This document shows, piece after piece, positions 1 through 9,687 of a DNA stretch of 60,591 nucleotides; the stretch's first letter is position 1, and each line of letters begins with the position of its first letter. The stretch lies in the NCBI GenBank assembly GCA_002323515.1, contig DCQQ01000031.1:1-60591 (forward strand), in the 5' to 3' direction. The position numbers and the translations under genes are program-made. The DNA comes from Balneolaceae bacterium UBA1514 (lineage in GTDB: Bacteria > Bacteroidota > Rhodothermia > Balneolales > Balneolaceae). Below the pieces are notes generated by a model, which saw nothing but the letters and a program-made list of their open reading frames with translations, searched no databases and was not told the origin of the DNA.

Positions 1-2523
1 ATCAGGGTTAAGAGAGATCTGAACAGGTGATTCAGAAGGACTTATCCCCGCTTGCTCTAAACCACGGTCAAAGGCAGTAACCGCATAATAGTATTTACGA
101 CCATTAACGACGGTAGTATCCTCATATATACGACGAATACCTGAGTCACTACCCATATTAAATTGTAATCCATTTTCAGAAACTGGATGAAAGCCAAATA
201 CTCCGTTCTGCAGGTCGTAAATAGCTACAGGTTGCAAAAATGTTTTCCCCCCGCGACCATCTGTTATACTTCTAATTTCCTCAAAAGACACATCAGTAGT
301 TCGATATACTTTATAACCTTCAAAATCATAACCATTACCCGTTTGAAGATTCATATACCGATCAAACGAATTTTCAGAATTAGTATCCCAATATAGAGTT
401 ACTCTACCATTTCCTGGCACTGAGGTAATGATTGGAGGATCCGGTGCTATTGCAAATTGATAATCGGCCTCATAAGCTTTGGTAGCATCTTCCAAACGCT
501 GATTGACACGTTGACGATCGAACAAAGCGCTTTGTTGGTTTTCTTGAGCTGCTGTTATAGCCACAGCGAAACGTTCAGAGCTTCCTTTTGCAAGAGGAAA
601 TAATCCTGAAGACACGTAAATATCAGAATCAGATCCTTGTTTTTCTACAAACTCACCTGGTATCAAGTAACGCAGCCAAATATCTGCATCTTGAGTAACT
701 TGCATAGAACCTGCATCAAAGATACGAACTCGTGATACACCTATAAGATCTGTTTCACTTACGTCTGTTTTATCAATGCCAGATTCTCCTGGAAATACAG
801 TACCTGCGCCCGATGTTGGGAATCCGTCACCTTGCCCTAAACTTGCAGAATTTGGATTGCCTTGAATTCCCACATCATCAATTAGGATATTCCAATCGTC
901 GTCATTATCAAAATAATCTTCACGGCCTTCATCCATCATAGGAGCACTTGTATGAAAATTCTGAAGCCTCCCAGCATATTCATCATTGACCAGAGAAGCA
1001 AAGGCTGCATCTTCTAAGATTCGTGCTCGAATTGTCTGATTCGGGACAATCAATCCTTTTTGCAGCGTATCACCAACACTGAATTCGAGATAGTTAATAA
1101 ATCGTACAGGACGGGTTTGAAACTGATCCAAGGCTGGTATATAGGTACTCTTAGTTAGATGATTGGGTTGGTTCTCGTCAATTGTCCCGTCAAAATCATT
1201 ATCTAGACCGTCGATATGAATACCAAAATCTTCATTAGTTTCTGGAAAAAGATCTTCTTGAACCGTGAAAGGTCCACCGCCAAAATCATAGTTACGCCCT
1301 TGAGATACAAATGAACTCCCATCATAGGTATGAATAACCCGACTATGGTCGTCTTGGATTAGAACAATTGGATCACCAATATTGATTACTCGTTCCTCAA
1401 AATCGGCAGTTGTAAATACCCGAATTAAGGTATCCTGAACCGTAGAAATATCATAATAGAATCCTCCAGCTGCTGAAGTTAAGCTAGTATATAAATCAAC
1501 ATTTTCCGGGTCATAAATATCACTACTAGTATTATAATTATCACTATCACCATCATTATCAATACCATCAATTGGATTACCAGGGGTTTCAATGAATTTT
1601 AAGCCCATCTCTCCAATTAGACCCCCATCAAATACGTTACCTCCACTTTGTCGATCTGTATCTGTTAAGTAAGCAATAGCTCGGATATTATCAAACAAAG
1701 GGGTGTCGGTTGGTCCACCGCCTGCAACGAAGTCAGCAATCCAAAGACCAAAAGCCATTCTAGGATAATCGTAACTCGCATCATTTTTCAACTCAAATAA
1801 ATTAAAATGAGTCGCATTTACTAGTGTTTGCGACCAGGCCAAGATGCGGGTTTCCAAAATTAAACCAAGACCACCACGAGTAGGATCCGTCTCGTCAGGT
1901 CGGTATCGTGAACCCACATAACGGGTATAGGTATCGTCTCCCGCTTTGTAATAAAACTCCACGTCAGCATTGAATTGATCCCGACCAAAATATCCATTCC
2001 ACGAACCAGCCCATCCATCTCCCCCATCTTCAAATTTATCGGGCCATGCATTTGGCCAAGTATTCCCTAATGGAGATGCAGGACCACGATCACTGCGCGC
2101 CATTTCATCGGAATTATCACGGGTATAGCCGTCAACAGGGTTCAAGGACCAATTACTTCGCCCATCACGAGAAGTTTTGTATGATGCGGTATTGACCAAC
2201 GGAAAAATATCCTCTTCAGGAGTGCTTTGATCTGGCACCTCTGTACCAAACATCACACTCATAAAATACATGTATTCCCTATTTGTATTTCTAGGGAATT
2301 CAAATAGCAATTCATTCAATGCCCCCGAATTTCTACGTCCTGCGTGGCCATTGTTGTGATAGGTAGCTCTTAACCTATTTCCATCCATAATGGATATTTT
2401 ACGATTGTTGAAATCTGATCGTTCTTCGCTTGGCTCATAGTCAGTGACTTGCGCAAAAACTTCCGGAGTTGATAACCCAAACAAGGCAGTGAATAGTATG
2501 ATATAAAGGTGATTAAAGGACAT
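1..2523 (-). CDS. Very large secreted protein with fibronectin-III-like region (3' end outside window)
   Basis: An open frame of 841 codons begins at the ATG at 2523 and runs off the left edge, so the C-terminus is missing. The first ~25 residues form a signal peptide (charged start, hydrophobic core, cleavage near VFA|Q). The mature part is acidic and rich in Gly, Asn, Asp and aromatic residues, with Asp-rich IDGIDNDGD-type segments that resemble calcium-binding repeats. Near the visible end a PDPPIITSV...VTLYWD...FEGYKVYRT stretch looks like a fibronectin type III domain. The start is 17 nt after the stop of the TonB-dependent receptor, so the two are probably cotranscribed with the upstream parvulin. 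I infer a cell-surface or type IX-secreted protein; the expected C-terminal sorting domain cannot be seen. Its substrate or function is unknown. Confidence 0.85.
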   Translation of the reverse strand, partial: MSFNHLYIILFTALFGLSTPEVFAQVTDYEPSEERSDFNNRKISIMDGNRLRATYHNNGHAGRRNSGALNELLFEFPRNTNREYMYFMSVMFGTEVPDQSTPEEDIFPLVNTASYKTSRDGRSNWSLNPVDGYTRDNSDEMARSDRGPASPLGNTWPNAWPDKFEDGGDGWAGSWNGYFGRDQFNADVEFYYKAGDDTYTRYVGSRYRPDETDPTRGGLGLILETRILAWSQTLVNATHFNLFELKNDASYDYPRMAFGLWIADFVAGGGPTDTPLFDNIRAIAYLTDTDRQSGGNVFDGGLIGEMGLKFIETPGNPIDGIDNDGDSDNYNTSSDIYDPENVDLYTSLTSAAGGFYYDISTVQDTLIRVFTTADFEERVINIGDPIVLIQDDHSRVIHTYDGSSFVSQGRNYDFGGGPFTVQEDLFPETNEDFGIHIDGLDNDFDGTIDENQPNHLTKSTYIPALDQFQTRPVRFINYLEFSVGDTLQKGLIVPNQTIRARILEDAAFASLVNDEYAGRLQNFHTSAPMMDEGREDYFDNDDDWNILIDDVGIQGNPNSASLGQGDGFPTSGAGTVFPGESGIDKTDVSETDLIGVSRVRIFDAGSMQVTQDADIWLRYLIPGEFVEKQGSDSDIYVSSGLFPLAKGSSERFAVAITAAQENQQSALFDRQRVNQRLEDATKAYEADYQFAIAPDPPIITSVPGNGRVTLYWDTNSENSFDRYMNLQTGNGYDFEGYKVYRTTDVSFEEIRSITDGRGGKTFLQPVAIYDLQNGVFGFHPVSENGLQFNMGSDSGIRRIYEDTTVVNGRKYYYAVTAFDRGLEQAGISPSESPVQISLNPD

Positions 2524-2540
2524 AGGATTCATTCGCATAC

Positions 2541-5500
2541 TTAAAATGAAAATTGAACTCCGAGTTGGACTCTTCGAGGTTCAGCATAAAAGGTTGGATT
2601 ATTGTAGTAGTCAGGGTGGGCTCCAGGAATAACACGAGCTGGTAGTGGGCGCGTTGGCAATCCCGAATCGGAATACACTCCATTGATAATCTTAGTATCG
2701 AGCAAGTTATACACATTAAAGAAGATCTGAAGCTGTGCATATCCTTGAATTTCAATATTCTTATAAGCGTTAATATCTAAAGTAAACCGATTGGGTAGTC
2801 GCGCTGTATTTCGTAAATCTCGAATTGACGCGACCTCCCCCACTAACACGCCGGGGATGTTTCGATCCGGGGTATAAGGCGTACCTGAAGCAAAGCGAGC
2901 AAGTATGTTGGTTCCCCAAGTATCTCCCGTAAAAAACATAGAACCATTAATGATATGGGTACGGTCCCAGTTTAAAGGTTGGACAATTTTTGTTAGGGTA
3001 TTGGATTGATTTGTCGAATCAATTTTACTCCCCTGTGCTAAAATGGCAAAATATTCAGAAGCAGGATCACTATTACTACCCTCCACTATACTAAAGGTGT
3101 AATCCAGACCAAAATTAAACCGTTGATTCACAAATTGATTGAAGGAAAAAGTGGTCCCCAAGGACTTAGAAAAGTCTCTATTATAATAAATACCATAAGT
3201 AATGGAAGGAGCACCGGTAACTTGAGGTCGTGAAGATACATAATCGCGAGTATCTTTATAATAACCAGTAAGCTCAATAGCTGTTCCATCAAATATTTCT
3301 TGCTTTAGGCCTAACTCATACTGTATAGATTTCTCTGCTTCTAAGTTTGGGTTACCAAACAGACCTTGATCACCACCTGTTTGTGAGAGTAAGATTTGAC
3401 TATTGGTGTATAACCGGTCATAAGAAGGCATTTGAAAGAAATAACCGTAGGAAAAATAAATTACTCCGCGATCATTAATTGGATAGGCCACACCAATTCG
3501 AGGACTTATTTGATATTTTGTTGAAGCCGCCTCCCACCAATACAATTGACGATCAGCTACGGTTAAACTAGGTTCTCCATCGTCCTGTTGACCGTTTCCA
3601 TTGGTATCGGTATATAGATTTTCTGATTTTGTGGGAAGATTTATGTCTGGATCCTCTAGATCAGCAGGAATTTCGGTATTAGGGTCAAAATAATCGAATC
3701 GAAGCCCCACATTTATGATAAGATTATCATATTCGATTTTATCTTGTACGTAAGCACTAAAATTGCGTGGTTTTTCAGTATAACGTTGAAAGCCTGGAGA
3801 ATTTATTTCAGGATATCCTAGCTCGATCAATCCTTTATCTATTAATTCTTGAGGAGTTCCTTCAGGAATAGACACTCCCTGCTGACTCAAGGGTGACAAA
3901 CTGATACTTTCAAAGAAGATTTCGTCAAATTGTACACTGACTCCGGCTTTTATAAAGTGATGCTCATTGATCTGAGATGAAACTTCGGCCTTAGCAATGT
4001 AAGAATCCGTAAACCTGTTGAATCGAGAATTGTTAGTCCCATAAGTGTTAAACTGTCCAGCACTAGTTATCTGATTTCCAAAGAGTATATTTGAAGTTCC
4101 AAACAATGGATCCGATAAATTTTCATAATTGAAGTACCGAGGATCCCATGGATCTTCATATAAATAACTTTGATACTCATTATACCTATTTGCTAGATTC
4201 ACGGTAACAAAAGTATTTGCACTCGGAGTAATGGTTGTTTTGAAATTCAAAGAATAATTGTTTCTAAAGGTACTGTTCATCCCATTAGGTACAAAGCGGT
4301 TACCAAAGTCAAACCCCCCCCCTTCTTCTTGTGCATAAGTACCAATAAGGTTGAATTTTAGCCAACTCAGTGGTTTAAATTCCAAATTTCCTTGGAAACT
4401 TTGGGACTTAAAGTGATTCATGTTCACCAGGCTACTATCTCGAGTACCATCGTCCCGAATTTCTAAATACTCCTGCCCTTGTACGATCACTGTATCTACC
4501 GTATGATAGGGCAATGATAAATCGATTCGTTCTCCGTATAAGGTTTCATAGGTAGATAAATCAGTTCCTAAAGGTATCCTTTCAACATACTTCCCATGTG
4601 GAGAGTACGCGTTTCGACCTGTTAACCAACCTTCATTCTGGAATTTACGAGCAGTAGCAAAAAAGGTAAGTTTATCCCGAATGATAGGACCCGATACTGA
4701 AGCAGTATAATTATACATCCTAGAAGGATTAAAACTGGATAATTCTGTGCCAATTCCATCATAGAGTTGGGACTCATTAGTAGCTAAATAACCACCTCCC
4801 CACCCTCTAAAAGATGCTTCAAAGTTGTTATTCCCAGATTTAGTAACAACATTCACCACACCAGATAAAGCCTGTCCATGCTCGGCGTTGAACGAACCGG
4901 AGATGACTTGTAGCTCTTGGATAGATTCATTTTCCAAGCGCAGACCATTACTCCCGTCATAATCATCTGTAACACGAATTCCATCTACAACATATGAAAC
5001 TTCTGTTGTTCGTCCACCCCGAATATGAATACCCCCATCATTCCCTACATTTACACCAGCTTGTAATTGTATTACATCAGTGATCTCTTGTACTGGTAAT
5101 TTGGCAATTTCATCACTACTAACTCTAGCCTCTGAACTAGTGATATCTTTAATTACAGCCTGGCGCTCTGCTACAACTACCACTTCCTCTCCTTCAAATG
5201 ATTCTAAACTGAGTTCAAAATTCTGATTTGTTGTCAAATCTGTACGTACAATCACGTCTTGAACCACCACTGTGGCATAACTAATATATCTAGCTTCTAG
5301 CACATAGGTTCCAGGTGCTACATTAAGCATGAGATAGTTTCCATCTACATCGGTTATTGCACCTTTTGTTGTTCCCTGAATACCAACGGTAGCACCAATG
5401 AGAGGCTTTTTGGTATCGGCATCTAATAAAGTCCCAGTAATTTTACCTGATTGAGCAAAAGTCTGGCTCATGAAAAGTATGGCCATACATACACTCAAAC

Positions 5501-5555
5501 ACCCAACTTGAATGTTCATGCACCTGGCTCTGTACTTACCTAAGATTTCTCGCAT
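2541..5555 (-). CDS. TonB-dependent outer-membrane receptor with carboxypeptidase-like N-domain
   Basis: This is about 1004 residues from the chosen ATG at 5555. That start lies 4 nt after the stop of the upstream parvulin and gives a basic n-region; a longer frame to 5609 would overlap that gene. Order: signal peptide ending near TFA|Q, a carboxypeptidase-D regulatory-like beta-sandwich (GKITGTLLDADTKKPLIGA), the plug (ITDVIQLQAGVNV...IHIRGGR...YVVDGI), then a long beta-barrel ending in an aromatic VQLGVQFSF. Receptors of this build import bulky ligands through the outer membrane using TonB energy. There is no SusD-like partner. It is the middle gene of a three-gene operon between a periplasmic parvulin lipoprotein and a giant secreted protein. 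The ligand is unknown. Confidence 0.93.
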   Translation of the reverse strand: MREILGKYRARCMNIQVGCLSVCMAILFMSQTFAQSGKITGTLLDADTKKPLIGATVGIQGTTKGAITDVDGNYLMLNVAPGTYVLEARYISYATVVVQDVIVRTDLTTNQNFELSLESFEGEEVVVVAERQAVIKDITSSEARVSSDEIAKLPVQEITDVIQLQAGVNVGNDGGIHIRGGRTTEVSYVVDGIRVTDDYDGSNGLRLENESIQELQVISGSFNAEHGQALSGVVNVVTKSGNNNFEASFRGWGGGYLATNESQLYDGIGTELSSFNPSRMYNYTASVSGPIIRDKLTFFATARKFQNEGWLTGRNAYSPHGKYVERIPLGTDLSTYETLYGERIDLSLPYHTVDTVIVQGQEYLEIRDDGTRDSSLVNMNHFKSQSFQGNLEFKPLSWLKFNLIGTYAQEEGGGFDFGNRFVPNGMNSTFRNNYSLNFKTTITPSANTFVTVNLANRYNEYQSYLYEDPWDPRYFNYENLSDPLFGTSNILFGNQITSAGQFNTYGTNNSRFNRFTDSYIAKAEVSSQINEHHFIKAGVSVQFDEIFFESISLSPLSQQGVSIPEGTPQELIDKGLIELGYPEINSPGFQRYTEKPRNFSAYVQDKIEYDNLIINVGLRFDYFDPNTEIPADLEDPDINLPTKSENLYTDTNGNGQQDDGEPSLTVADRQLYWWEAASTKYQISPRIGVAYPINDRGVIYFSYGYFFQMPSYDRLYTNSQILLSQTGGDQGLFGNPNLEAEKSIQYELGLKQEIFDGTAIELTGYYKDTRDYVSSRPQVTGAPSITYGIYYNRDFSKSLGTTFSFNQFVNQRFNFGLDYTFSIVEGSNSDPASEYFAILAQGSKIDSTNQSNTLTKIVQPLNWDRTHIINGSMFFTGDTWGTNILARFASGTPYTPDRNIPGVLVGEVASIRDLRNTARLPNRFTLDINAYKNIEIQGYAQLQIFFNVYNLLDTKIINGVYSDSGLPTRPLPARVIPGAHPDYYNNPTFYAEPRRVQLGVQFSF

Positions 5556-5559
5556 ATCG

Positions 5560-7239
5560 TTAGATTTCAATATTAATTTCCTCAAGTCGTTCCAAGTCAA
5601 TAAATGCATTATGCTTTTTCTTTACTTGCCTGATCAACTCAGACCTTGCTGCTCTAAATTTCTGTTCTAGTAATATATTTTTGACCGCTTCCTTAGCCTC
5701 ATCGAATCGTAGTGAACGAGCTTCTTCGATATCTAAACACTTATAGATATGATATTCATTAGCCTGATAAGCTACAGGTTTGGTTACATAATCGAGTGCT
5801 AAGCGTTGTAACTCTTCTCCTAAATGCCCTAATTGAGCCCATTGCTGGTAATTCATGACCCCATCGACCATTAAATCTTCGTTAGACTCAGTGTGCAACT
5901 GAAGCATATCAGTAAATGAATGACCTTGTTGGAGCACAGCGTATATTTGCTGCGCTTTTTCCTTCGAAGAAACTACAATACGCTGCAAAAGCACTTGTTT
6001 GGGTTGAATAAAACGATCAGGATTAGCTTCAAAGGTGGTGTATAACTCTGCTGGGCTAAATTCGATTGACCTCTTAATACCTTTCTCTACTTCAAGAGCC
6101 AAAGAATTCAGATACGTCTGTTTAATGGATGCCTGAACCTCAGGTTGCGAAGGAATACCCGCTTCATGAGCTAGGTGACTTATATAAGATCGGTATGCAA
6201 TCCCGCTCAAAACTGATTTAAGATGATACACTGAAGAAATACCTTCAAGGTATTCTACAGGGGTTATTCGCCACTCAGACTCCCAATCTTTCAGAGTTAA
6301 AATGCCATATCGATGTCGCAAAATGGGTTCATCCAGCATCCAGTTTTTTGGGTTTATACCTTCAATACCTTGCTCTCTGCCCTGTTTACTGTTTAGATCT
6401 TTCAATAGAATCTTTATAAATATTTTATCTATGGTAACTGACTCGATAAAATCTTCTAAGTGCCTTCTTTCATGTAATTCTTGTAACTTTTTTCGAGCGT
6501 ATTGTTCCAACTCAGGCAATTGACGCTGAAAATCAGCTTCGGTAAGTATAGGATTCTGAATCCGATCAGTTACCTTAATGATGCTAAAACCTTGGGCTGT
6601 TTGTATTGGACCCACGATACTACCAGGAGAATTTGTAAATGCAGCTTCCTCGAAGGATACATCCATATCATCCGTAGTAAAAAATCCTACATCACCTCCA
6701 TTATCCTGTAAATATCGCGTCTCAAAGACTTCCTTGGCTAGGTCATCGAAAGATTCACCTGCCTGTATCCGCGCTAAGAGTAACTCACTTTCCTCACGTG
6801 TTTTTGCGTACAGATGCGAAGCTCTCACTTTGGTATTAAACCGCACAAAATACTCGCGTAAGGTGGATTCAGTCACCTCTAAATCGCTAAACAGTAGTTG
6901 ACGCTTGAATTCCTCAGTTACAACTCGAGCCTGAATCCTAGTCTTTAGAAACTCTAATTCTTCTCGCATATCTAAACCTTGATCTATAGCATGTACAGCT
7001 AACACATACGTATTGAATTCTGAATCCAATACTGCTTTTTTTGTAGATGGATCTGGAGCTATAGATTGCCCTGTTCGGTAGTACAACTCCTTGAAGCTAG
7101 TTAGAAAGTGAGCCTCAGACACCGTATAACCGTCAATTTCAGCCAAAATTGGCTCAACATTCTTATTCTTTGAAAACGTGCACTGGACAAGTAAAAAACA
7201 ACAAAAAATTCCAGGTAGAATTAAACGATTAGACTTCAC
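5560..7239 (-). CDS. Periplasmic peptidyl-prolyl isomerase lipoprotein (SurA/PpiC-like)
   Basis: 559 residues. The N-terminus is a lipoprotein signal with lipobox LVQC (Cys20). A SurA-like helical N-domain is followed by a parvulin domain at about residues 135-235 (VRASHLYAKT..., GESFDDLAKEVF, GGDVGFF, GPIQTAQGFSIIKV). A second, degenerate parvulin-like stretch lies near residues 385-490 (PKQVLLQRIVVSS). Such proteins chaperone outer-membrane proteins across the periplasm. It is first in an operon with a TonB-dependent receptor 4 nt downstream, which suggests it serves that receptor or the secreted protein after it. A cre/LacI-type palindrome lies about 36 bp upstream. Family assignment is firm; the dedicated-chaperone role is inference. 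Confidence 0.88.
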   Translation of the reverse strand: MKSNRLILPGIFCCFLLVQCTFSKNKNVEPILAEIDGYTVSEAHFLTSFKELYYRTGQSIAPDPSTKKAVLDSEFNTYVLAVHAIDQGLDMREELEFLKTRIQARVVTEEFKRQLLFSDLEVTESTLREYFVRFNTKVRASHLYAKTREESELLLARIQAGESFDDLAKEVFETRYLQDNGGDVGFFTTDDMDVSFEEAAFTNSPGSIVGPIQTAQGFSIIKVTDRIQNPILTEADFQRQLPELEQYARKKLQELHERRHLEDFIESVTIDKIFIKILLKDLNSKQGREQGIEGINPKNWMLDEPILRHRYGILTLKDWESEWRITPVEYLEGISSVYHLKSVLSGIAYRSYISHLAHEAGIPSQPEVQASIKQTYLNSLALEVEKGIKRSIEFSPAELYTTFEANPDRFIQPKQVLLQRIVVSSKEKAQQIYAVLQQGHSFTDMLQLHTESNEDLMVDGVMNYQQWAQLGHLGEELQRLALDYVTKPVAYQANEYHIYKCLDIEEARSLRFDEAKEAVKNILLEQKFRAARSELIRQVKKKHNAFIDLERLEEINIEI

Positions 7240-7274
7240 ACTGTATTATTATTTGGTTATTTATAGTAACATAC

Positions 7275-7288
7275 TGAAAGCGCTTACA
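7275..7288. promoter_or_regulatory. LacI/CcpA-type operator-like palindrome upstream of the parvulin-TonB receptor operon
   Basis: The 14-mer TGAAAGCGCTTACA matches the published cre consensus for LacI-family regulators (TGWAARCGYTWNCW) at every defined position, around the palindrome AAGCGCTT. It lies 36 bp before the start of the minus-strand operon, a plausible promoter-proximal position. A one-mismatch relative lies at 39764-39777 before the second TonB-receptor operon. No LacI-family gene is in the window, so the cognate protein is unknown. Confidence 0.5.
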
Positions 7289-7444
7289 TTTTTCAAGCCA
7301 AATTTTACTTTTAAAAAATATAAAATAGCTTTTTTTGCGGCTTAGTTTATGAGTACAAAAATTAAAATATAAGGGCTTACTTTTATATAAAAATCCTTTG
7401 AACGTACAATGCACCAAACACTTTGCTATATAAGCTTAGGTCCT

Positions 7445-8662
7445 CTACTTTTTGCCGTAATTACGAATGATATAGTCGTTTAAAATAGCCCTGAACTCTT
7501 CACCAATTCTGTCTCCTTTGAGGGTTGTATGATGCTCCCCGTCCATATATACAGGTGCTTTTGGTTCTTCGAAGGTACCCGGTAGTGATATACCAATATT
7601 GGCTGCTTTAGATTCGCCAGGGCCATTAACTACACAGCCCATTACAGCAACTTCCATCTCTTCTACTCCAGGATAGACCTCCTTCCAGATGGGCATAGAC
7701 TCCTTGATGTATTCCTGTATTTCTTCTGCCAACTCTTGAAAATAGGTACTCTTTGTTCTACCACACCCTGGGCATGCCGTTACTTGTGGCGTAAAACTAC
7801 GTATATGCAGGGATTGTAGTATTTGTTGAGCAACATTAACCTCTAAGCTTCGATCTCCTCCTGGGGCTGGGGTAAGAGACACCCTAATAGTATCACCAAT
7901 TCCCTGTTGTAAAATAACTGATAGAGCCGCTGAACTAGCCACCATCCCTTTCATTCCCATACCTGCCTCTGTTAAACCTACATGAAGTGGATAGGGTATT
8001 TCTTTGGCTAACCTAGAGTATACTTCAATAACGTCTTGTACCCCAGACATTTTACATGAGATAATGATTTTATCGGATGCTAGCCCTACAACCTCGGCTA
8101 AACGAGAGGATCGAACAGCACTTTCCACCATAGTCTGGAACATAACTTCTTTTGCCGACTTTGGAACAGACAATTGATTGTTTTGATCCATTTTTTCGGC
8201 CAGTAACTGCTGGTCTAATGAACCCCAATTTACCCCAATACGTACTGGTTTATCATGGTTGATAGCTTGCTCAACAATGGTAGCAAAATTTTTATCTCTT
8301 GTTTTGGTACCTGTATTTCCAGGATTAATGCGATATTTCGATAAAGCCTGAGCCATATCAGGGTATTTACTGAGCAACACATGGCCATTGTAATGGAAGT
8401 CTCCAATCAGTGGTACCATGACTCCTTTGTTAATTAAGCCCTCCTTTATATAGGGTACTGCCTTTGCCGCTTCTTCGTTATTCACTGTAATGCGAACTAA
8501 TTCAGAACCCGCTAAGTGTAACTGGTCCACCTGCTCAATGGTAGCTTCAATATCGGCAGTATCAGTGTTGGTCATCGACTGGACTACGATGGGAGCTCCA
8601 CCACCAACGGGAACATCACCAACCATTACTTGTATGGAATCTCTTCGTTTATTTGGCTGCAT
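7445..8662 (-). CDS. ispG: (E)-4-hydroxy-3-methylbut-2-enyl diphosphate synthase
   Basis: 405 residues, typical of the short bacterial form without the extra middle domain found in chlamydiae and plants. It converts methylerythritol cyclodiphosphate to HMBPP in the MEP isoprenoid pathway using a [4Fe-4S] cluster. The N-terminal TIM-barrel half carries [10 protein letters not shown] and RINPGNTG. The C-terminal half carries the cluster ligands Cys297 and Cys300 (TACPGCGRT) and Cys343 (GCVVNGPGE), with Glu350 as the fourth ligand expected in this family. The start is 1 nt after the stop of the upstream rhomboid gene, so it is the last gene of a tightly packed minus-strand operon. Isoprenoid precursor supply fits with the carotenoid-type oxidoreductase encoded upstream, though that link is inference. 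Confidence 0.97.
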   Translation of the reverse strand: MQPNKRRDSIQVMVGDVPVGGGAPIVVQSMTNTDTADIEATIEQVDQLHLAGSELVRITVNNEEAAKAVPYIKEGLINKGVMVPLIGDFHYNGHVLLSKYPDMAQALSKYRINPGNTGTKTRDKNFATIVEQAINHDKPVRIGVNWGSLDQQLLAEKMDQNNQLSVPKSAKEVMFQTMVESAVRSSRLAEVVGLASDKIIISCKMSGVQDVIEVYSRLAKEIPYPLHVGLTEAGMGMKGMVASSAALSVILQQGIGDTIRVSLTPAPGGDRSLEVNVAQQILQSLHIRSFTPQVTACPGCGRTKSTYFQELAEEIQEYIKESMPIWKEVYPGVEEMEVAVMGCVVNGPGESKAANIGISLPGTFEEPKAPVYMDGEHHTTLKGDRIGEEFRAILNDYIIRNYGKK

Positions 8663-8663
8663 A

Positions 8664-9644
8664 TTAGGGTTCTTTTCGCTTACTCAATTCAAATAACATC
8701 TTTTTTTCCTGCTTAGTAAGTGCATTATAGCCGCTTTTAGATATTTTGTCCAATATGGCATCTAATTCACTTTGTTCTACTTCTTCTAAAATTTCTGCGT
8801 CACTAACACCTACTGAACTAGATGCCGCACCACGACGTGTGCTCGCCCGGTTTCTGTTTGGCTGAGCTTGTTTGGTCTTCCAAGAGTACATTGAAGAATT
8901 GACACTATTACCAGATTTTCTCGTTTTAGCTCCGCTATTGAACGAAGTAAACAAAAGTGATAGCATTGGGGAAAGATATTTAGAAAAAAGATATTCGATG
9001 TACCGAGGAACTAAACTCAAATCCCCCCCATTTTGGCGGAATTTCATTAACCCATAGCCCCCTAGAGCTCCACCTAAATGGACAAATCGTGCTACATTAC
9101 CACCTGAATTCAATAACAATACATCAAGTGCAATAATGCCAGTTACCACATATCTAGCCTCCAATGGTGGAAGCAACAACAGCATAATTGGTGTTCGAGG
9201 GTATAACATGGCAAATGCTACCATTACCCCATATACAGCTCCAGAAGCACCAATAACTGGGCTAGCTACCCCAACAAAGCTGACAATTACATCAACCATG
9301 GCGCCTACCAATCCTGCCCCAAAATAGATACTTAAAAAACTGTGTGCACCAACAGTCTCCTCAACTGGCCTTCCCATCCACCACAGCCAAAGCATGTTAA
9401 AGATGAAATGAAATGGATTTAACAGTGAATGGGTAAACATGTAGGTTACTAGCCTCCACGGCTGAGTAACTGTCGTAATGGGTTCAGGTACAAACGCTAA
9501 CCATTGAATGAGTGAAATACCAAGAATAGAGCTTAGAATTTGGGCAAAAAATACAGCGGCATTAATTCCAATAATGGCTCTTATGGCTACAGGCATAGCC
9601 AAAAATCCTCTTTTTATTGATGAACCAAATGAATCGTACGCCAT
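8664..9644 (-). CDS. Rhomboid intramembrane serine protease with C-terminal extension
   Basis: 326 residues. A rhomboid core of about six membrane segments spans residues ~20-215, with the catalytic Ser134 in IGASGAVYG and His189 in [19 protein letters not shown] precedes them. Beyond the core is a basic, Ser/Arg/Asn-rich linker and a short helical tail ([22 protein letters not shown]) resembling the small helical module often appended to Bacteroidota rhomboids. Rhomboids cleave transmembrane substrates within the bilayer. It stands directly beside a second rhomboid (44 nt gap) and 1 nt before ispG. Both catalytic residues are present, so it is probably active; the substrate is unknown. Confidence 0.93.
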   Translation of the reverse strand: MAYDSFGSSIKRGFLAMPVAIRAIIGINAAVFFAQILSSILGISLIQWLAFVPEPITTVTQPWRLVTYMFTHSLLNPFHFIFNMLWLWWMGRPVEETVGAHSFLSIYFGAGLVGAMVDVIVSFVGVASPVIGASGAVYGVMVAFAMLYPRTPIMLLLLPPLEARYVVTGIIALDVLLLNSGGNVARFVHLGGALGGYGLMKFRQNGGDLSLVPRYIEYLFSKYLSPMLSLLFTSFNSGAKTRKSGNSVNSSMYSWKTKQAQPNRNRASTRRGAASSSVGVSDAEILEEVEQSELDAILDKISKSGYNALTKQEKKMLFELSKRKEP

Positions 9645-9687
9645 AGTTTAGTAGCAATGCTAAATAGCTGAGTTATGGTTGATTTCC

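Noticed and set aside
521..536. Perfect 16-bp palindrome AACAAAGCGCTTTGTT
   Set aside because: It is inside the coding region of the large secreted protein. One perfect 16-bp palindrome is expected by chance in a window this size, and it lacks the TG...CA flanks of the two intergenic AAGCGCTT boxes.
6578..6901. 107-codon plus-strand frame inside the parvulin gene
   Set aside because: The opposite strand encodes conserved parvulin motifs over this stretch, so the frame is a shadow.
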